Positions 6,486-17,159 of a stretch of DNA of 64,000 nucleotides are shown piece by piece (within the stretch, counting starts at the first letter, position 1; the number at the start of each line of letters is the position of its first letter). The stretch is from Pelotomaculum terephthalicicum JT (GTDB lineage: Bacteria; Bacillota; Desulfotomaculia; Desulfotomaculales; Pelotomaculaceae), in assembly GCF_022410535.1 (NCBI RefSeq), contig NZ_JAKNBL010000006.1, forward strand, positions 62,001 to 126,000, in the 5' to 3' direction. A program made the position numbers and the translations under genes. A model generated the notes under the pieces. The model was given only the letters and a program-made list of their open reading frames with translations. It was not told the DNA's origin and did not search any database.

Positions 6486-7550
6486 TTACTTTGCCTCCTG
6501 CAGTTCATTTGCAAAATATTTGCGTTTGAACCCAAGGGCAATGTTAACCAAACCGATCATTACAGGCACTTCAATGAGGGGACCGATAACCGCGGCAAAA
6601 GCCTGACCCGAATCAATGCCAAATACCGCTACAGCCACCGCGATGGCCAGCTCAAAGTTATTGCTGGCAGCCGTGAAAGCAAGTGTTGTGGCCTGGCTGT
6701 AATTAATTCCGGACGATTTACTGAGGAAGAAGGACAGGAAGAACATGATTACAAAGTAGACTAGCAGCGGTATGGCGATTCTAGCTACATCCATCGGTAA
6801 GGTGATGATATAGTTTCCCTTCAAAGAGAACATCACGATAATAGTAAATAAGAGGGCGATTAGCGCAAGTGGGCTGATTTTGGGGATAAATTTTTTCTCA
6901 TACCATTCTTTGCCCTTGACCGGCATCAGGGTAAGTCTGGTGATCACTCCGCCAAGGAAGGGAATACCGAGGTAAATCATTACGCTTTTAGCCACTTCCG
7001 CCATGGAAATATGGATGGCCATTGACCTGATCCCCAGCCACTGGGGCAAGAGGGTAACAAAAAAGTAGGCGTAAACTGAAAAGAAAAGCACCTGAAAAAT
7101 TGAGTTTAAGGCCACTAGTGCTGCCGCGTACTCTGAATCCCCTTTGGCCAAAGAGTTCCAAACAATGACCATGGCAATGCACCTAGCCAGACCGATAATA
7201 ATTATACCTACCATATATTCAGGATAGTTTTGCAAAAAGATGATTGCCAAAAAGAACATCAACACCGGCCCGATAATCCAGTTCTGTAGCAAAGAGAGTC
7301 CCAGCACCCTGACGTTTTTAAAAACTCCACCGATTTCCTCGTACTTAACCTTGGCCAGAGGCGGGTACATCATCACAATTAGGCCGACGGCAATGGGAAT
7401 CGAAGTGGTGCCAACCTGGAATTCTCTTAGCAGGTTCGCCACTTCCGGCATAACATAGCCCAATCCCACACCGAAAAACATGGCCAGAAATATCCATACC
7501 GTTAAATAGCGGTCGAGCAAGGAGAGTTTTGCCGCAGCTTTTTCCGACAT
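6486..7550 (-). CDS. acr3: Arsenite efflux permease, ACR3 family
   Basis: The 354-residue polytopic membrane protein exports arsenite across the cytoplasmic membrane. About ten hydrophobic segments can be counted. The ACR3 signature [16 protein letters not shown], with the conserved cysteine in the fourth helix, is present, as are [15 protein letters not shown] and the conserved [12 protein letters not shown] near the C-terminus. It follows arsR by only five bases on the same strand and should be co-transcribed and arsenite-induced. Confidence 0.95.
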   Translation of the reverse strand: MSEKAAAKLSLLDRYLTVWIFLAMFFGVGLGYVMPEVANLLREFQVGTTSIPIAVGLIVMMYPPLAKVKYEEIGGVFKNVRVLGLSLLQNWIIGPVLMFFLAIIFLQNYPEYMVGIIIIGLARCIAMVIVWNSLAKGDSEYAAALVALNSIFQVLFFSVYAYFFVTLLPQWLGIRSMAIHISMAEVAKSVMIYLGIPFLGGVITRLTLMPVKGKEWYEKKFIPKISPLALIALLFTIIVMFSLKGNYIITLPMDVARIAIPLLVYFVIMFFLSFFLSKSSGINYSQATTLAFTAASNNFELAIAVAVAVFGIDSGQAFAAVIGPLIEVPVMIGLVNIALGFKRKYFANELQEAK

Positions 7551-7555
7551 ACTGT

Positions 7556-7954
7556 TTACCGCCGCTTTCTCTTTATAATGATTTTTTCTTTATCAATCAT
7601 TTTTTCGCAACATTCCGGGTCGAAACCCATTTCTGTGCAGAGATTAGGATTTTGTCTGAGCGGCGATGGTTTCGGCGGGGAACAGGAAAAACAAGCCAGA
7701 TCGTCAAGAAAACCGTCCATCTGCTTGTAAAATTCCCTGATACCTTCTTTATTCAAAGTATAAAAGACAATTTTACCCTCCTTCTCACTATTAATCAGCC
7801 CCGCTTGTTTTAAGATTTTTAAATGGTGCGCAATGGCCGGTTGCGACAAGCCGATGGCCTGGATAATCTCACATGCCCCCATTTCCTGGCAGGTCAACAA
7901 TTTTAATATATTTAGCCTGTGCGAGTCTCCTAACGCCTTGAAAATGTTGATCAT
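7556..7954 (-). CDS. arsR: ArsR family metalloregulator
   Basis: This 132-residue winged-helix repressor has the ArsR fold: [20 protein letters not shown], recognition region [19 protein letters not shown], and beta-wing [10 protein letters not shown]. The usual ELCVCDL metal site is replaced by [10 protein letters not shown]. The C-terminal tail carries further cysteines (CFSC, then [13 protein letters not shown]), so the sensor site may combine tail thiols. It is the first gene of the arsR-acr3 operon and faces arsC across a 119-base control region. Confidence 0.93.
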   Translation of the reverse strand: MINIFKALGDSHRLNILKLLTCQEMGACEIIQAIGLSQPAIAHHLKILKQAGLINSEKEGKIVFYTLNKEGIREFYKQMDGFLDDLACFSCSPPKPSPLRQNPNLCTEMGFDPECCEKMIDKEKIIIKRKRR

Positions 7955-8073
7955 CGTATACCACCTAAACTTACATATTTAAATAATTAAATGTTTATGT
8001 TATATTGTAAATATTACTGGATTTTTAGTCAAGTAAGCTTCCTAAAATATATTGAAAGGCGGTTGACCTAAAC
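7955..8073. promoter_or_regulatory. Divergent arsR/arsC control region
   Basis: The AT-rich spacer between the divergent arsR and arsC genes holds an imperfect inverted repeat around 7973-8000 (ACATATTTAAAT then ATTAAATGTTTATGT). It is suitable as an ArsR operator and overlaps likely -10 sequences (TATATT near 8000). SD GAAAGGCGG precedes arsC. Confidence 0.6.
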
Positions 8074-8505
8074 ATGGAAACTAAGCCGTTAATTTATTTT
8101 CTTTGCACGGGCAATTCCTGCCGCAGTCAAATAGCGGAAGGTTTTGCGAAATATTATGGTGGTGAAAAATTTAAGGTTTTTAGCGCTGGAATAGAAAGCC
8201 ACAGTGTTAACCCGACAGCCATACAGGTGATGGCGGAAGTTGGCATAGATATATCTAACCAGACTTCGGATTTAATCGATGAAAATATTTTAACAAAAAG
8301 TGACTATGTAATTACTCTGTGCGGTGATGCCAATGATAAGTGCCCGGTAACTCCCCCCGGTGTAAACAGGGAACACTGGAATTTACCCGACCCGGCAAAA
8401 TCGTCCGGTAACGAAAAAGAAATTATAGAAACTTTTCGAATGGTTCGTGATGCTATAAAAGAAGAAGTAATGGATTTACTGAAGAGGAGCTCACCCACAG
8501 AGTAA
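8074..8505 (+). CDS. arsC: Arsenate reductase, thioredoxin-coupled LMW-phosphatase type
   Basis: The 143-residue protein has the low-molecular-weight phosphatase loop CTGNSCRS with catalytic Cys11, and the redox pair Cys83 and Cys90 in [11 protein letters not shown]. This triple is typical of pI258/Bacillus-type ArsC, which reduces arsenate to arsenite using thioredoxin. [12 protein letters not shown] carries the conserved Asp-Pro. It is transcribed away from arsR-acr3 and supplies arsenite to Acr3. Confidence 0.95.
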   Translation: METKPLIYFLCTGNSCRSQIAEGFAKYYGGEKFKVFSAGIESHSVNPTAIQVMAEVGIDISNQTSDLIDENILTKSDYVITLCGDANDKCPVTPPGVNREHWNLPDPAKSSGNEKEIIETFRMVRDAIKEEVMDLLKRSSPTE

Positions 8506-8515
8506 AGTACCACCG

Positions 8516-8542
8516 CCCCATATCTAGTAATTATTTATGGGG
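8516..8542 (+). terminator. Hairpin after arsC
   Basis: CCCCATA (8516-8522) pairs with TATGGGG (8536-8542) ten bases after the arsC stop. There is no U-tract, so termination is only likely. Confidence 0.4.
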
Positions 8543-8639
8543 GGAGTTAATGAGTTAGTTTACAGTTAACCAAAACTTCTCTGTTAGGGCTTTAAGAAAG
8601 TAGAATTTTTCGTGAAATGGCTAGAAGATCCTCGTTTAA

Positions 8640-9155
8640 TCAAACCGCAGGTATCGATTCTAATTCTAATAATAATTTTTTCGCGTCAAGTCCACCACTG
8701 AAACCGCCCAAGGAACCATCGGAGGCAAGTACCCGGTGGCACGGGATCACTAGCGGTGTGCGGTTTGAACGCATAACCCCTCCCACAGCCCTTGCCGCTT
8801 TTGAAAAACCGGCTTCAATGGCAACTTGTTTATAAGAACTGACTTTACCATATGGTATTTGTTGTACTACTGCTAAAACTTGTCGTTGAAAAGAAGTGTA
8901 ACCGGTCCAGTCTATTGAAGCGGTGAAGTTGACCAATTCTCCTCGAAAATATTTTTCAATTTCTTGGACAAGTTTTTTTTCAACATCTTGCGGCTGTTCA
9001 GGTAAAAGCATTGAAGAGTCAACCCGTAACTGAACAGCTAATTTCGCTATTGCTTCTTCATAACTTTTTTGAGGCAATACTAAACCTCTCAATCCTGCCT
9101 CGGACCATCCGGCAGCCAGCCAGCCATGTTGGGTGCAAATAGTAACGACCCTCAT
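8640..9155 (-). CDS. ogt: Methylated-DNA--protein-cysteine methyltransferase
   Basis: The protein removes O6-alkyl groups from guanine by irreversible transfer to its own cysteine. The active site PCHRVLASDGSLGGFSGG and the DNA-binding helix region YGKVSSYKQVA...KAARAVGGVMRSN are intact. The frame is open up to 9230, but SD GGGAG nine bases before ATG 9155 (MRVVTICTQHG) and the family length favour 171 residues. The 5' end of the longer frame would run into the groESL terminator hairpin. Confidence 0.93.
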   Translation of the reverse strand: MRVVTICTQHGWLAAGWSEAGLRGLVLPQKSYEEAIAKLAVQLRVDSSMLLPEQPQDVEKKLVQEIEKYFRGELVNFTASIDWTGYTSFQRQVLAVVQQIPYGKVSSYKQVAIEAGFSKAARAVGGVMRSNRTPLVIPCHRVLASDGSLGGFSGGLDAKKLLLELESIPAV

Positions 9156-9200
9156 AAATTCACACTCCCAGTTAAAAAAACTAAATAACAATACCTGCAT

Positions 9201-9238
9201 AAAATTAAGGAAAGGAAGGGTAAATTGCACCCTTCCTT
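9201..9238 (-). terminator. Terminator of groES-groEL
   Basis: AAGGAAGGG (9212-9220) pairs with CCCTTCCTT (9230-9238), nine base pairs. On the minus strand a T-rich run (TTTCCTTAATTTT) follows. It lies 45 bases after the groEL stop. Confidence 0.75.
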
Positions 9239-9282
9239 AATTATAACTGATAATTAACAAATCTCATATTAATTAAATCATC

Positions 9283-10947
<1,665 letters not shown>

Positions 10948-10954
10948 TTAATAT

Positions 10955-11242
10955 CTACTTCTCGATAACACCGAGGATATCGGCTTCACGCATAATCAAG
11001 TATTCCACATCATCGATCTTAACTTCGTTTCCGGCATATTTGGAGAAAAGGATTTTGTCTCCCGGTTTTAAATCGATCGATACACGCTGACCGGTTTCAA
11101 GCAATCTTCCATTACCGACTGCTACGACCTCGCCCTCCTGTGGCTTTTCTTTCGCGGTATCCGGCAACACTATACCACTTTTTGTTTTTTCTTCACTCGG
11201 CATGGGCCTAACTACAACCCGGTCACCTAAAGGTCTGATCAC
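10955..11242 (-). CDS. groES: Co-chaperonin GroES (10 kDa)
   Basis: The 95-residue protein has the standard start [19 protein letters not shown], the mobile loop [18 protein letters not shown] and [24 protein letters not shown] precedes the ATG. It is the first gene of the operon. Confidence 0.98.
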   Translation of the reverse strand: MIRPLGDRVVVRPMPSEEKTKSGIVLPDTAKEKPQEGEVVAVGNGRLLETGQRVSIDLKPGDKILFSKYAGNEVKIDDVEYLIMREADILGVIEK

Positions 11243-11276
11243 ATAAACCCCTCCTTACTGGTTAGTCTGTTTATTG

Positions 11277-11303
11277 TTAGCACTCATTGTTGGCGAGTGC
11301 TAA
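11277..11303 (-). promoter_or_regulatory. CIRCE operator (HrcA site)
   Basis: TTAGCACTC-N9-GAGTGCTAA is a perfect CIRCE element 35 bases upstream of groES, so the operon should be repressed by HrcA and induced by heat. hrcA is not in this window. Confidence 0.97.
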
Positions 11304-11521
11304 TACCAACGTAAATATAATATTAAATAAGAAAATCAAAAGCAAACAACATCATCGCATAATTTCAATGAAAATATACAAAATAAAGAAATTAGCTTGA
11401 TAAGCCTTTGATTTTCTCCCTCTGTTTCAAGATTACCTCAGTTTCTGGTATTATTTTTATCTGCCTAGAAATATTTTCCCACTGATAATATTTTTTATAC
11501 ATAAATTTTAAAAAATACCTT

Positions 11522-12031
11522 TTAATTCCCATTATTGCCGCTATTGCCGCAATCACCGGCCTTGCCGGATAGTATTTCAAGCCCATGCGGCAACACGGGC
11601 AGGATTACTCCCAGGCACTCCCGGACAGCCTTGACGCTGCCTGGAAGATTGATAATCAAGGTGCTCCGGCGCACTCCCGCTACAGCCCTGGATAGCATAG
11701 CCCGGTTGGTCTTTTTTAAGCTTTCCATTCTCATGGCTTCGGCCAGTCCGGGGACTGCCCGCTCAATTACCGCCAGGGTGGCTTCCGGCGTGTTATCGCG
11801 AGGGCTTAAACCTGTACCGCCGGTAGTCAAGATCAAGTCAACTTTTTCAATATCGGACAGGTTAATCATTAATTCTTGAATTAAGTCAAGCTCATCAGGA
11901 ACCATGTGACAGCTTACCACTTCACCCAGGGATTCAATCATTTCGCAAATTGCCGGACCACTCTCGTCCTTGCGCTCTCCGCGTGAGCCCTTGTCGCTTA
12001 CCGTAATAACAGCAATTTTATACAGATTCAT
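11522..12031 (-). CDS. mogA: Molybdopterin adenylyltransferase, MogA/MoaB family
   Basis: The 169-residue protein activates molybdopterin by adenylylation before metal insertion. Family motifs: AVITVSDKGSRGERKDESG, LTTGGTGLSPRDNTPEAT, and RSTLIINLPGSVKAVRECL. The last ten residues (GDCGNSGNNGN) are low complexity. It lies 15 bases downstream of moaC and ends the molybdenum-cofactor cluster. Confidence 0.93.
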   Translation of the reverse strand: MNLYKIAVITVSDKGSRGERKDESGPAICEMIESLGEVVSCHMVPDELDLIQELMINLSDIEKVDLILTTGGTGLSPRDNTPEATLAVIERAVPGLAEAMRMESLKKTNRAMLSRAVAGVRRSTLIINLPGSVKAVRECLGVILPVLPHGLEILSGKAGDCGNSGNNGN

Positions 12032-12046
12032 TCACCTCTTCATAAT

Positions 12047-12547
12047 TCAGCTTTCGTGCTCCCGCTCAAAAATACCGCTTTTGCCGCCGCTCTTATGAAT
12101 CAACCTGATTGCGCGAATCGTCATTTCACGGTCGACTGCTTTGCACATGTCGTATATCGTTAAAGCAGCAATTGAAACAGCTGTAAGCGCTTCCATTTCC
12201 ACACCGGTTTGCCCGGTGATTCGCACACTGGCTTCTATTTCTACTTTATTATGTTCCTGGTCGGGGCGGAATTGAACATCAATTCCGGTTATGTTCAAGG
12301 GGTGGCATAGAGGAATCAGGCTTGAGGTTTGCTTTGCAGCCATAATCCCAGCCAATCTGGCCACGCCAAAAACTTCTCCCTTGGCCACCTTGCCGGAGAT
12401 GATCATTGCCAGCGTCTCCGGACGCATTACTATCTCACCACGGGCTACCGCCAGCCTGCGGGTTATTTCTTTGCCACCGACTTCGACCATCCTCGCTTGT
12501 CCCTGTTCATCCAGGTGAGTAAGATTATTCAATAATACGCCCTCCAT
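12047..12547 (-). CDS. moaC: Cyclic pyranopterin monophosphate synthase MoaC
   Basis: The 166-residue enzyme acts with MoaA to turn GTP into cyclic pyranopterin monophosphate. Diagnostic motifs are [39 protein letters not shown] and HKSGGKSG. The start follows the broken moeA by about 30 bases on the same strand. Confidence 0.96.
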   Translation of the reverse strand: MEGVLLNNLTHLDEQGQARMVEVGGKEITRRLAVARGEIVMRPETLAMIISGKVAKGEVFGVARLAGIMAAKQTSSLIPLCHPLNITGIDVQFRPDQEHNKVEIEASVRITGQTGVEMEALTAVSIAALTIYDMCKAVDREMTIRAIRLIHKSGGKSGIFEREHES

Positions 12548-12578
12548 CTATAATAAACTGTACTATATTTCCAAGTTA

Positions 12579-14102
12579 TTAGCTTTGCCACATTACTTTG
12601 CCGCAGTCACGAAGGTCATATAAAGACACCACTTCCAGCAGCCTTTGTATATACGGTGTATCAAAATATTCTGCAGGTATACATAAATCATAACGCTCTT
12701 GGGCAATGCCAATATACTTCAGTCCAAGAGCCTGCGCTGCGGCGCGAATACCCAAACCCACGTCGGCCGCTCCTGCTTTCACGGCCGCTGCCACGGCCAT
12801 ATGGGTATATTCCTCATGGTCGTACCCGTGGATAATATCTGTATCAACTCCAAGTTCCGCGAGGCGGTAGTCAAGCAAGATCCTGGTGCCGGACCCGCGC
12901 TGGCGGTTGACAAAGGTGAGCCCGGGCCTGGCCAGATCTTCAAGCGAGCGAATATTTTTCGGGTTCCCTTCGCCTAGAATCAGCCCTTGCTCACGGTATA
13001 CCAGGTTCACCAGCAAAACTTTACGGTCAGGCAGCTTTTAAACATGTAATATTATAAGAGCCAGTCTTCTCGTCCAGTAAATGCATGCCGGCGCAGTGCG
13101 CTTCACCGCGCTTAATAGCTGACAAGCCCCCAAGCTCCCGACATGGGCGGAGGAAAGTGATGAGGAAGGGTATTTTAAACGCAGGTAATAAATACCGAGC
13201 ACGGGTTCGGCGCAAAGCCTGCCTTCCCGTAAAAAAAGCCTTACGCGGATAAAATCCTCACGTCCGGCCGCGGAACGGAGATTACGTACAATCTCCGCTT
13301 GCAAGGGGTACTCTATTAATGTATCTTTTTTTGATACTAAATATTCACCGGAACGAATCAGCGGCGCTACCAGGAGATCAAAAACCAAAAACCACCATAG
13401 CCAAAGCATGATGACCGGGCAGACCGAAAACCGGTCTGTCACCTACCATGGCTCCCAGGGCCGGCTTTCCCGGCTTGATGGAAATCCCGTGGAAGAGTAC
13501 GCCCGGTTTACCCATCGAATCAATTGCTTCCATGGCAACATCGCGCGCCCACGGAACTTCCCCCGGAAAAGCAGCACGATATCATTTTCCGCAATTACAC
13601 GTTCTAAAACGTTTCTTAATTCTTTATAATAGTCTCCTACAATACCATAGCAGTGTGGTTCTCCGCCGCATGCCGCCACTGCTCCGAACAAGGTATAAGA
13701 GTTTATGTCACGCACTTGTCCCGGCGCGGGAAATTTAGACGGCGCAACCAGTTCGTCACCTGTGGATATGATTCCGACACTGCGGGGAGGGATTACAGCT
13801 ACATGCGTAACGCCGATAGATGACAGCATACTCCACCATCACCACCGCATCAGCGCCGGATGGCAGCATTCCGTCCGTAGATATTGCGCCAAGCCTGCCC
13901 GGCGCTCAATCTACCTTGCGGCATGCCACTTCCCATCAACACCTCGCCGCTGATATCCACGTATGCAGGCAGACTCTCCGAAGCTCCGTATGTATCCTTA
14001 GCCCGTACTGCAAAACCATCCATGGTTGATTTGAGCCGACAGGTAGCGGGTTAATGCCGCCTTTGCTTCTTCCACAGTCAAAGCTTTAAATAATTCAGCC
14101 AC
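12579..14102 (-). pseudogene. moeA: moeA with C-terminal PBP-like domain, multiply frameshifted
   Basis: A molybdopterin molybdenumtransferase gene can be traced from GTG 14102 (VAELFKALTVEEAKAALTRY) through STMDGFAVRAKDTYGASE, GMLPSGADAVVMVEYAV, VGIISTGDELVAPSK and PVFGLPGH to the PBP-like C-terminal domain (GLTFVNRQRGSGTRILLDY, ADVGLGIRAAAQALG), ending at 12579. The pieces lie in different frames with at least four shifts, and some expected sequence is missing (the region near LLFRGKFRGRAMLPWKQ). No complete MoeA can be made. The intact family member inserts molybdate or tungstate into adenylylated molybdopterin. Confidence 0.9.
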
Positions 14103-14131
14103 ATCTCACCTTGTTAAAGGTTGCTCCTTCC

Positions 14132-14779
14132 TTAAAAACATCCCAGTTCACAAACTCTGATTTTTATTTTTAGCTTGTCGGCGGCATCACCGATAAGCTT
14201 GGGAGATACTTTTAGTTCCTCTGCCAATTTCCTTGCCTCAGTGCATGTTAAAACCTTTTCTCTAGAAGCTTTTTCAACAGCTTCTAGAATCTCTGAACTC
14301 ACTTCCAATAATGACACATCCTTTACTACTTTTTTATAACATTTTTTTTCATAAACATTAATCGGGTCACCCACTTTAATTTCTCCGCCAAGCAGGATGC
14401 GCACAAAAATACCCTCTCTGGGCATAACACAATCTCCGGCCTGGTAGTATATTGCGCAATGATCATGGCATTCCTTGCCGATTTGCGTTACCTCACCTAT
14501 CGCTTCGCCGCCTATTTTAAGGCGGGTGCCCAGGGGGAGACTAACCAGGTCAATACCTTCGGTGGTCAGATTTTCCGCAAAGTCGCCGGGCCCCACTTCC
14601 AGCCCCAGCGCCCGCATTTTATCGATGCTTTCGACAGCAAGCAGGCTGACCTGGCGATGCCAGTCGCCTGCGTGCGCATCGCCACACAAACCGTGTTCTT
14701 GAATTAACTGCCCCCGGCCGATATTCTTCTTGCGCATTCCTTTATCAGGGCTTGTACATATTGCCTTTATTATTCCCAT
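14132..14779 (-). CDS. MOSC domain protein with extra C-terminal domain
   Basis: Residues 1-145 form a MOSC domain, a fold that binds molybdenum cofactor or sulfur: VGPGDFAENLTTEGIDL, GEVTQIGKECHDHCAIY with the conserved Cys, and GIFVRILLGGEIKVGD. A further 65 residues (VLTCTEARKLAEELKVSPKL, ending RVCELGCF) resemble a small helix-turn-helix-like region with three cysteines; its role is unknown. The gene sits between moaA and the broken moeA and is probably used in cofactor sulfuration or trafficking. Confidence 0.88.
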   Translation of the reverse strand: MGIIKAICTSPDKGMRKKNIGRGQLIQEHGLCGDAHAGDWHRQVSLLAVESIDKMRALGLEVGPGDFAENLTTEGIDLVSLPLGTRLKIGGEAIGEVTQIGKECHDHCAIYYQAGDCVMPREGIFVRILLGGEIKVGDPINVYEKKCYKKVVKDVSLLEVSSEILEAVEKASREKVLTCTEARKLAEELKVSPKLIGDAADKLKIKIRVCELGCF

Positions 14780-14809
14780 AATATCGCCGTAACCCTCCTC
14801 TAATATTTG

Positions 14810-15799
14810 TTATCCGCCGATTTGAGACATTACCCGCTTGTCCTGCCAACCGTCAAGCATGTGGTGCCGATCCGCTTTTAAACTAACCGCTTTTCTAATC
14901 AGACCGGCTATCTCTTTGATACCCGCCCCGTCGCGCAGCGGGGTTCTCAAATCTATCTCGCATCTATCATATAGGCATGGTCTCAAACTTCCAGTTGAAG
15001 TCAGTCGCAGGCGGTTGCAATTACTGCAAAAATGATCGCTCATTGATGTGATAAAGCCAACCGTACCTTGGGCGCCTTCAAGGCGGTAGTACTTGGCCGG
15101 CCCGCTGCCTTCGGGTATTTTGGCCGGAATAAGCTGCCCAAGCTTGGCGCCGATCCGAGACATTATTTCTTCCGCGGGCACGAAACGGCCCGTAACCCAA
15201 GAGTTAGAGGAGCCTATGGGCATAATTTCAATGAAACGTACATGCAATGGTTTTTCCATGGTTAATCTGGCTATGTCTACCACCTCGTCATCGTTGAAAC
15301 CACGAATGACGACTGTATTCAACTTAACTGGATGAAAACCGGCATCCAGAGCGGAAATGATCCCTTCCCAAACTCTGGACAACTTACCATAACGGGTAAA
15401 TTCGTGGTATCTGTCACTATCAAGGGTATCAAGACTGATATTTACTCGCCGCAATCCGGCTTCTTTCAAAACCTCAGCATATTTTGGCAGGATCAAACCA
15501 TTGGTAGTCAGAGCTATATCGTCTATTCCGGGGATGTTGGAAATGCGCCCGACCAGTCTCTCCACCCCCCTGCGCACCAAAGGTTCTCCCCCTGTCAAGC
15601 GCACCTTTTTTACACCTATATAAGCAGCCGCTCTAATAACGACCTCGATTTCTTCAAAGCTCAGGATCTCTTTATGAGGAACAAATTTTACACCTTCCGG
15701 CGGCATACAGTAGACACAGCGCAAATTGCACCGGTCAGTCACAGAAACACGCAAATAATTAATCTCCCGCTGGTACTTGTCCCGCATACTACTACTCAC
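14810..15799 (-). CDS. moaA: GTP 3',8-cyclase MoaA
   Basis: This 329-residue radical SAM enzyme carries out the first step of molybdopterin synthesis. The N-terminal cluster motif is CNLRCVYCMPPEGV, followed by VRLTGGEPLVRRGVE. The second [4Fe-4S] site is FCSNCNRLRLTSTGSLRPC, and the end is MSQIGG, with the double glycine needed for radical chemistry. It appears intact and heads the moaA-MOSC-moeA-moaC-mogA run. Confidence 0.97.
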   Translation of the reverse strand: MSSSMRDKYQREINYLRVSVTDRCNLRCVYCMPPEGVKFVPHKEILSFEEIEVVIRAAAYIGVKKVRLTGGEPLVRRGVERLVGRISNIPGIDDIALTTNGLILPKYAEVLKEAGLRRVNISLDTLDSDRYHEFTRYGKLSRVWEGIISALDAGFHPVKLNTVVIRGFNDDEVVDIARLTMEKPLHVRFIEIMPIGSSNSWVTGRFVPAEEIMSRIGAKLGQLIPAKIPEGSGPAKYYRLEGAQGTVGFITSMSDHFCSNCNRLRLTSTGSLRPCLYDRCEIDLRTPLRDGAGIKEIAGLIRKAVSLKADRHHMLDGWQDKRVMSQIGG

Positions 15800-15831
15800 C
15801 TTCTCGTCTTTATGCCAATATTGTTATTTAG

Positions 15832-16243
15832 TCAACTGTAATAAATTGCAGGTATTACCTTCCTCGCTGCTGCGCCGCTGAATCCGGTAATTATCGGTGC
15901 CGCGATGATGACCTGGGCCGTAATCATTGCCGTGGGAGTATAAAGCAGTCCTAGCAAGCCCAGAGGACCATAGCGGCTTAAAGTCAGGCATACCCACAGG
16001 CCTACGACAACCGGAGGCAATCCCATCCCTAAGTTGATCATGCTAATCGCCAAGCGTCGTCCCGGAAAGGAAACGAGGGCTATTTAAAGTACCCAAAGGA
16101 ACGCCTATCACTGTTCCGATAATTGTGGCCGTGCCGGATACATGAAGGATTCGCAGTATTACCTCCAGGACATCACGAGCCCCGCTCATTAACAAATGGA
16201 TTGCTTCCACCAAGCCCTGCCAATACACACTCAATAAAATCAC
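15832..16243 (-). pseudogene. tupB: tupB-like tungstate/molybdate ABC permease, frameshifted and 3' truncated
   Basis: The first part reads VYWQGLVEAIHLLMSGARDV, then VSGTATIIGTVIGVPLGTLN, typical of the TupB permease N-terminus. A frameshift near 16050-16065 is followed by AISMINLGMGLPPVVVGLWV and the permease loop region LYTPTAMITAQVIIAAPIIT. The frame ends after IPAIYYS at about 137 codons in total, far short of the usual 220-240. tupA and tupC are absent here. A TOBE-domain fragment at 23.7 kb may be another relic of such transport. Confidence 0.85.
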
Positions 16244-16343
16244 CTATTAGTATAAAAAGAACTAATTCAGCAGGATATTATTTATTATACCAAACTTCCT
16301 CTTAGACAGGCAATTTGAATAAATTTCTGTTTGGGTTATCTTA

Positions 16344-17126
16344 TTAAGCTTTTTCTTTTGTTGCCCTTTCAATCATCCTCGTAATCGTATTGGCCATTGC
16401 GCCGGCGCCAAAACCATTATCAATGTTAACAACACTAACACCTGACGCGCAACTGTTCAACATCCCTAATAAAGCCGAAAGTCCGTTAAAACTGGCGCCG
16501 TAGCCCGTACTGGTCGGTACGGCGATTACCGGCTGGTCTGCCAGCCCGCCGATCACGCTGGGGAGTGCCCCTTCCATACCGGCTGCGACAATAATTACAT
16601 GCGCCCAACGTATTAATTCCAGCTTATCCAACAAGCGGTGGAGTCCTGCCACCCCGATGTCATATGCTTTCCTGACATGACTCCCCATCACCTCGGCGGT
16701 TACGGCAGCTTCCTCCGCCACAGGCAAATCAGCAGTACCCGCGCTCAAAACCAAAACGTTGCCTGTTTTATTTGGATTCTCACCATGACTAACCACTATC
16801 GTCCTGGCTAACTCGTTGTATACAGCCGCAGGATATATTTCCCGCACAGATAAATATACTTCCCTTGAAGCCCTGGTTCCCAGGATGTTTTTATTTCCAG
16901 CGCCAAGCCTGGAAAATATCTGGACAATATGCTCAATTGTCTTTCCCTGACAGAAAATCACTTCCGGAAAACCCTTGCGCAGGGTTCGATGGTGGTCAAT
17001 TACCGCGAAGCCGAGATCTTCAAAAGGCAAGTCTTTCATTTTGGTTAATGCGGCATCCACACCAACGGTGCCGTTTTTTACGTCTTCCAGGAGCTGGCGC
17101 AATGTATTCCGTTCGATTACCATCAT
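16344..17126 (-). CDS. larB: Nickel-pincer cofactor biosynthesis protein LarB (NCAIR mutase/PurE-like)
   Basis: The 260-residue protein matches LarB, which carboxylates and hydrolyses nicotinic acid adenine dinucleotide in nickel-pincer nucleotide synthesis. Motifs: VLSAGTADLPVAEEA, YDIGVAGLHRLL, VIIVAAGMEGALPSVIGGLA and VPTSTGYGASFNGLSALL, as in the PurE-like AIR carboxylase fold. larC and larE are not nearby, so the pathway cannot be judged from this window. Confidence 0.9.
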   Translation of the reverse strand: MMVIERNTLRQLLEDVKNGTVGVDAALTKMKDLPFEDLGFAVIDHHRTLRKGFPEVIFCQGKTIEHIVQIFSRLGAGNKNILGTRASREVYLSVREIYPAAVYNELARTIVVSHGENPNKTGNVLVLSAGTADLPVAEEAAVTAEVMGSHVRKAYDIGVAGLHRLLDKLELIRWAHVIIVAAGMEGALPSVIGGLADQPVIAVPTSTGYGASFNGLSALLGMLNSCASGVSVVNIDNGFGAGAMANTITRMIERATKEKA

Positions 17127-17159
17127 CCCCGCTTAATTAGCGAATGTTAAACAATATTT

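Noticed and set aside
11392-11586. 64-codon minus-strand frame overlapping the mogA 3' end
   Set aside because: Its first half is the mogA C-terminus in another frame and no SD is seen.
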